From positions 124,001 to 188,000 of the forward strand of contig DASVCS010000135.1 in NCBI GenBank assembly GCA_036381495.1: DNA of 64,000 nucleotides, in the 5' to 3' direction. Numbering within the stretch: the first letter of the stretch is position 1; each line of letters starts with the position of its first letter. The notes below the pieces were generated by a model that saw only the letters and a program-made list of their open reading frames with translations, was not told where the DNA came from and searched no databases. Position numbers and translations under genes: made by a program. This document shows, in pieces, positions 59,840-64,000 of the stretch. Source of the DNA: DASVCS01 sp036381495 (GTDB taxonomy: Bacteria; Gemmatimonadota; Gemmatimonadetes; Longimicrobiales; RSA9).

Positions 59840-61051
59840 TCACGCCGCGCCGGCGATGGCCAGGACGGTGAGGAGCGCGCGCTGGATCCCGTCGGGGCCG
59901 CCCTCGTTGTCGTACCATTCGAAGGGTGTGTGCGTCCCACCGGAGCGGCCGCCGGCGCCGATGGCGATGGCGGGGATCCCGAGCGCGATGGGGAGGTTCG
60001 CGTCGGTCGAGGAGGCGATCAGCTCGGGCGCCTCGCCGATGAAGCGGGTAGCGGCGCACGCCGCGACGACAATGTCGGCGTCACGCGGCGTCTGGCCGGA
60101 TGGGCGGTCGCCGATCACGTCGATCCGTAGCTCGAGGGCGGACGTGCCGCGCCGGCGCCTCGCGTTGGCGCGGTGGATGGCGTCCTCGATCGTGTAGCGC
60201 ACGCGCGCTTCGAGGTCGCCGAGCGTGCGCGGGTCCTCACTGCGCAGATCGACTTCGAGCCACGCCTCCCCGGGGATCGCGTTGACGCTCGTGCCGCCGC
60301 CGATCCGGCCGACGCTCAGGGTGGTCCTGGGGCGGCGGGGCGGCACGATGCGCGCCAGCTCCGCGACGGCCGGGCCGAGCGCGTGGATGGGGTTCGCAAC
60401 GCCCCAGTCGGCCCATGAATGGCCGCCGGGTCCCCGCACCACGGCCCGCAGCCGTCGTGAGCCGAGGGCCCGGTGTACGATGCGCCGGCGGCCGGTGCCA
60501 TCGAGCGTGATGAACCCGGCCGCCTCTCTCCAGCGCGAGCCCTCGCGGAAGAGGTGTTTGACCCCGCGCAGGTCGCCGATCCCCTCCTCTCCGACCGTCG
60601 CGGCGAAGACGACCGGCCGGCGGGTCGCGACGCGCGCGCGCACGAGCGCACGGGCGAGGGTCAGCAGGGCGGCGAGCCCGCGGGCGTTGTCGGCAATGCC
60701 GGGTGCACAGAGCCGCGACCCCTCGCGGCGTACATCGAGCGGGGTGTGCGCCGGGAAGACCGTATCGAGGTGCGCCGCGAGCAGCACGACGCCGGGTCCG
60801 CCGTTCCCCGTGGCGGCCTCGGCGGTGGGGAGGCGCGCCAGCACGTTGCCCTCCGCGTCCGTCGCCACATCGGCCAGGCCGATCTCGTCGAACCGGACCC
60901 CTATCCGCTCCGCACGCGCCGCTTCACCGAACGGCGGCGCAGGGATCGCGGCCAGCTCGGCCTGATCCGCCAGCGTCTGCGCATCCGTCTCGCCGATGAT
61001 CCGGCGCGCACGCGCGACGGAAGGGATACGAACCAGCTCGTGTAGATCCAT
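59840..61051 (-). CDS. M20 family metallopeptidase
   Basis: 403 residues. Metal and catalytic motifs: AAHLDTVFPAH, then GIADNARGLAAL, GEEGIGDLRG and a late GGTHTPFEWYD His. The dimerisation domain lies between (about 190-300). This resembles peptidase T or aminoacyl-amidohydrolases; the substrate is unknown. ATG at 61051 is chosen to begin the fold. It diverges from the isopropylmalate-synthase-like gene. Confidence 0.88.
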   Translation of the reverse strand: MDLHELVRIPSVARARRIIGETDAQTLADQAELAAIPAPPFGEAARAERIGVRFDEIGLADVATDAEGNVLARLPTAEAATGNGGPGVVLLAAHLDTVFPAHTPLDVRREGSRLCAPGIADNARGLAALLTLARALVRARVATRRPVVFAATVGEEGIGDLRGVKHLFREGSRWREAAGFITLDGTGRRRIVHRALGSRRLRAVVRGPGGHSWADWGVANPIHALGPAVAELARIVPPRRPRTTLSVGRIGGGTSVNAIPGEAWLEVDLRSEDPRTLGDLEARVRYTIEDAIHRANARRRRGTSALELRIDVIGDRPSGQTPRDADIVVAACAATRFIGEAPELIASSTDANLPIALGIPAIAIGAGGRSGGTHTPFEWYDNEGGPDGIQRALLTVLAIAGAA

Positions 61052-61134
61052 GCTCGGGCCCTGCGCCTCGATTGCATTGCGTGTCGATCGGACCGGCCCG
61101 CGCCGCCGCACGCCCCGATCGCGCCGGTACTCGG

Positions 61135-61164
61135 TTGACAATACTAGCACTTAAGCGCCATCTT
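61135..61164 (+). promoter_or_regulatory. Promoter of the isopropylmalate-synthase-like gene
   Basis: TTGACA (61135-61140) and CATCTT (61159-61164) with an 18-bp spacer, 38 bp ahead of the ATG at 61203. Confidence 0.6.
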
Positions 61165-61202
61165 GCCAGGCCGATCCTTTTTCGCCGACCGAGACCGGGG
61201 CC

Positions 61203-62453
61203 ATGGAAGAGCGGGACCTGATCTTCGACTGGAACACGGCGCCGGCACCGCCGGCGCACCCTCCCCTGAGACGCGTCGAGCTGGATGACGAGACGCTGCG
61301 CGACGGGCTGCAATCGCCGTCGGTACGCGATCCGTCGATCGAGGAGAAGCTCGAGATCCTGCATCTCATCGCGGGACTGGGGATCCAGGCGGCGAACATC
61401 GGGCTGCCCGGCGCGGGTCCGCGCGTGGTGGCGGATGTGAGGGCACTGGCGCGCGAGATCGCGGATGCGCGCCTGTCGATCCAACCGAACTGCGCAGCGC
61501 GGACCGTGCGTGCGGACATCGAGCCGATCGCACAGATCGCGCAGGAGACGGGCATCGCGATCGAGGCGGCGACGTTCATCGGCTCCTCGCCGATCCGGCA
61601 GTACGCGGAGGACTGGACGCTCGAGCGGATGCTGCGCGCCACCGAGGATGCCGTGGGCTTCGCGGTCGGCGAGGGGTTGCCGGTGATGTACGTGACGGAG
61701 GACACGACGCGCGCGCGGCCCGAGACGTTGAAGCAGCTCTACGGCACGGCGATCGCGTGCGGCGCCCGTCGCATCTGCCTGGCGGACACCGTGGGCCACG
61801 CCACGCCCGCCGGCGTGCGCCGGCTCGTCCGCTTCATCCGCGACGAGGTCGTGGCGCCGGCGGGCGCCGAGGTGAAGATCGACTGGCACGGCCACCGGGA
61901 CCGGGGGCTCGGCCTCGCGAACGCGTTCGCGGCCATCGAGGCGGGCGTCGACCGCGTGCACGGCACCGCGCTCGGCATCGGCGAGCGGGTCGGCAACACC
62001 GAGATGGATCTGCTCCTGGTCAACCTGAAGCTGTTCGGCCTGCACGACGGCGACCTCTCGCGCCTGGGCGAGTACTGCGAAACGGTGGCGCGCTGCACGG
62101 GGGTCGAGATCCCGTGCAACTATCCGGTGGTCGGCACGGATGCGTTCCGCACCGGCACGGGCGTCCACGCGGCCGCGATCATCAAGGCGCGCCGGAAGGG
62201 CGATGCCTGGCTGGCCGACCGGGTCTACTCGAGCGTTCCGGCCGCCCTTTTCGGCCGCGCGCAGCGCATCGAGATCAGCCACGTGAGCGGCATGTCCAAC
62301 GTCAAGTTCTGGCTCGAGGCGAACGGCTACGACGGCGACGATGATGGCCTGTGCCAACACGTGTTCTCGCTCGCGAAACGGGCCGACCGCGTGCTCTCGG
62401 ATGACGAGGTCCACGCCTGCTGCCGCGCCTACGGCGCCGCGTCGCGCGCGTGA
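61203..62453 (+). CDS. 2-isopropylmalate synthase/homocitrate-synthase-like enzyme without regulatory domain
   Basis: 416 residues of the HMGL-like TIM-barrel family. The N-terminus DDETLRDGLQSPSVRD has the catalytic Arg and Asp; the metal-binding HGH is in DWHGHRDRGLGLA, followed by GIGERVGNTEMD. The LeuA allosteric C-terminal domain is missing; the protein is about 100 residues shorter than typical LeuA and ends with a helical tail. It may be a lyase/synthase for another 2-oxo acid. Its stop overlaps the next start (TGATG). Confidence 0.82.
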   Translation: MEERDLIFDWNTAPAPPAHPPLRRVELDDETLRDGLQSPSVRDPSIEEKLEILHLIAGLGIQAANIGLPGAGPRVVADVRALAREIADARLSIQPNCAARTVRADIEPIAQIAQETGIAIEAATFIGSSPIRQYAEDWTLERMLRATEDAVGFAVGEGLPVMYVTEDTTRARPETLKQLYGTAIACGARRICLADTVGHATPAGVRRLVRFIRDEVVAPAGAEVKIDWHGHRDRGLGLANAFAAIEAGVDRVHGTALGIGERVGNTEMDLLLVNLKLFGLHDGDLSRLGEYCETVARCTGVEIPCNYPVVGTDAFRTGTGVHAAAIIKARRKGDAWLADRVYSSVPAALFGRAQRIEISHVSGMSNVKFWLEANGYDGDDDGLCQHVFSLAKRADRVLSDDEVHACCRAYGAASRA

Positions 62454-64000
62454 TGGCCGGGCTCGCGGCACTCCTGGACGAGTTCTTCGCCTACTGGTGG
62501 CACGCGCACCCCGAGGACGCCACGGCGGTAGGGATCCACACCCACGACGGCCAATTCGAGCGCTATGACGCGGCGTCGGTCGCGGAGCGGATCCAGCACT
62601 TCCGTGACTACATCGATGCCTTCGAGCATCTGACCCCGCGCAATGCCGGGGAGGCCCTGGACCGGGCGCTGGTGCTGGACCAGATCCGGTTGCGGCTCCA
62701 CGATCTCGACGACGTCCGCGTGCACACGCGCAACCCGCTGGTCTACCTCGATCCCCCACTGAGCGCGCTCTACCTGATGGCGACGCGGGAGTACGCGCCC
62801 GCGGAGGACCGGGCGCGCGCGGCGGCGGACCGGCTGCGTGCGCTCCCGGCCGTTCTGGACGATGCGCGTGAAAACCTGACCGATGTCGCGCCGGTCTTCG
62901 TGCGCACGGCCGCCGCGGTCGCGCGGAGCGGCCTCGTACTGCTCGAGACGGCGTTGCCGCTGGGGTTGGGGAGCGCACTGGAGGATGACGTCGCGGAGTT
63001 CGCCCGGTGGGACAACGCGTTGCGGGGTGCGGAATCGGCGCTCGGCGCGTTCGCGCGGTGGCTCGAGGAGGACCTCGCGCCGCGTGCGTCCGGCGACTTC
63101 GCAATCGGGCGCGCGGCGTTCGAGGCGCGGCTGCGCTACGCCCACGGGCTGACGGAACCCGTCGATACGCTGCGCGCCTTCGGCGAACGGCTCAAGCGCG
63201 AGACGGAGGCGGCGCTTGCGGCGGTCGCCCGCGAAATCGATGATCGCCGCGACTGGCGCGCGCTGATCGAGTCGTTGAAGGATGACCACCCGCCGGCGGA
63301 CGGGCTGATCGAGGCGTACGCGAACGAGATGGCGCGGGCGCGCGCGTTCGTCGAGGAGCGTGAGCTGGTCGAAATGCCTGCCGGCGAGGACCTCGAAGTC
63401 ACGGCCACGCCGGAGTTCCTGCGACCGCTGATCCCCTTCGCCGCATACGAGCCGCCGGCACCGCACGAGACCGAACAGAAGGGTCTGTTCCTGGTCACAC
63501 CGCCACCGCCCGGCGCCGCATCATCGTTGCGCGACCATCCACGGAACGGGATCGCCGTGACCGCGCTACACGAGGCGTACCCCGGGCACCACCTCCAGCT
63601 CGTGTGGTCGAACCGCGCGGAGAGCGAGCCGCGGCGCGTCTTCAGGACGTCGATCTTCGCGGAAGGATGGGCGCTCTACGCGGAAGAGCTGATGTGGGAG
63701 CACGGCTTCTACACGGACCCGCGCGAGCGGCTGCTCCAGCTCAAGGACCTGCTCTGGCGCGCCTGCCGCGTCGTGGTCGACATCGGGCTCCACGTCGGCG
63801 GCTGGAGCGTCGAACAGGCCGTCGATTACCTCGTCCGTGAGGCCGGCCTCGAGCGGGCCAACGCGGAGGTCGAGGTCCATCGGTACTGCGCCGAGCCGAC
63901 CCAGCCGCTGAGCTACGCGGTCGGAAAGCGCGAGATCCTGCGCCTTCGCGAACTCAGCCGCGCGCGGGCCGGCGAGCGCTTTCGCCTCCGCGAGTTCCAC
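62453..64000 (+). CDS. DUF885 family metallopeptidase-like protein (partial)
   Basis: 516 codons are present and the frame runs off the right edge. ATG at 62453 overlaps the preceding TGA. Motifs of DUF885 are the metal-binding-like ALHEAYPGHHLQL and SIFAEGWALYAEELM near 63570-63710, and the N-terminal helical region LLDEFFAYWWHAHPEDATAVG. The family is distantly like M32-type peptidases and may hydrolyse peptides. No signal peptide is visible. It is cotranslated with the upstream synthase-like gene. Confidence 0.87.
   Translation, partial: MAGLAALLDEFFAYWWHAHPEDATAVGIHTHDGQFERYDAASVAERIQHFRDYIDAFEHLTPRNAGEALDRALVLDQIRLRLHDLDDVRVHTRNPLVYLDPPLSALYLMATREYAPAEDRARAAADRLRALPAVLDDARENLTDVAPVFVRTAAAVARSGLVLLETALPLGLGSALEDDVAEFARWDNALRGAESALGAFARWLEEDLAPRASGDFAIGRAAFEARLRYAHGLTEPVDTLRAFGERLKRETEAALAAVAREIDDRRDWRALIESLKDDHPPADGLIEAYANEMARARAFVEERELVEMPAGEDLEVTATPEFLRPLIPFAAYEPPAPHETEQKGLFLVTPPPPGAASSLRDHPRNGIAVTALHEAYPGHHLQLVWSNRAESEPRRVFRTSIFAEGWALYAEELMWEHGFYTDPRERLLQLKDLLWRACRVVVDIGLHVGGWSVEQAVDYLVREAGLERANAEVEVHRYCAEPTQPLSYAVGKREILRLRELSRARAGERFRLREFH

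Overview
This is a 64 kb piece of a GC-rich (roughly 70%) bacterial chromosome. The hosts genes point to a Gram-negative-type envelope: an MlaD-like fragment, many lipobox proteins, HtrA, a class A PBP and exported SodC. The abundance of short lipoproteins, a six-bladed beta-propeller lipoprotein, DUF885 and SIMPL proteins and TTG/GTG starts suggests Gemmatimonadota or a close relative. That placement is inference from gene style; there is no rRNA in the window. No phage, transposase, CRISPR array or tRNA was recognised, so the window is mostly ordinary chromosome with a few unusual spots.

Layout. 1-7.6 kb: tail of an MCE protein, then a tightly coupled aspartate-pathway set (lysC-asd-NUDIX), AI-2E transporter, CDP-alcohol phosphatidyltransferase, a ferredoxin-NADP-reductase-like flavoprotein, a cysteine-rich unknown protein, a lone receiver domain and a ferritin-like protein. 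7.7-15.5 kb: mainly minus strand, with two coupled paralogous unknown proteins, a histidine kinase, a coiled-coil lipoprotein, PBP1A and a pteridine-reductase-like SDR; trxB lies between them on the plus strand. 15.6-25.9 kb: SDR, fumC, small lipoproteins, a PRC-barrel protein, metK behind a SAM-II-type riboswitch with a terminator, HtrA, a methionine-rich lipoprotein, ppa and nfo. 25.9-30.5 kb: a probable structured RNA, a matrixin-like lipoprotein, and a pterin operon (PTPS-folE-SDR-PTPS) preceded by a promoter, a structured leader and an intrinsic terminator. 30.5-40.5 kb: plus-strand run with TPR protein, OsmC, acyl-CoA ligase, cutA, TPR, macrodomain, transglutaminase-like protein, ABC exporter, sodC and a thioesterase. 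40.5-48.9 kb: beta-propeller lipoprotein, CocE-type hydrolase, a decayed thioesterase copy, lipoproteins, a PLP decarboxylase and a DUF445 protein. 49-56.5 kb: dicarboxylate symporter, Yip1-like protein, Lon, amidohydrolase, DUF1499 and SIMPL proteins. 56.8-64 kb: PPC protein, sugar nucleotidyltransferase, Kef-type antiporter, M20 peptidase, an isopropylmalate-synthase-like enzyme and the start of a DUF885 peptidase-like gene.

How genes work together. Many neighbours overlap by 4 bases (ATGA, GTGA, TTGA), which indicates translational coupling. The clearest functional units are aspartate to aspartate-semialdehyde (lysC-asd), SAM synthesis under SAM feedback (metK), and tetrahydropterin synthesis (FolE makes dihydroneopterin triphosphate, a PTPS of the animal type converts it, an SDR could reduce it). 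The best candidate for something undescribed is the pterin-operon leader at about 27369-27567. It has its own promoter, a closing helix, a GNRA hairpin, three copies of GTCAC competing for one GTGAC, a perfect 10-bp terminator, and an upstream segment complementary to the terminator arm. The tandem unknown pair at 7724-9192 is the second.
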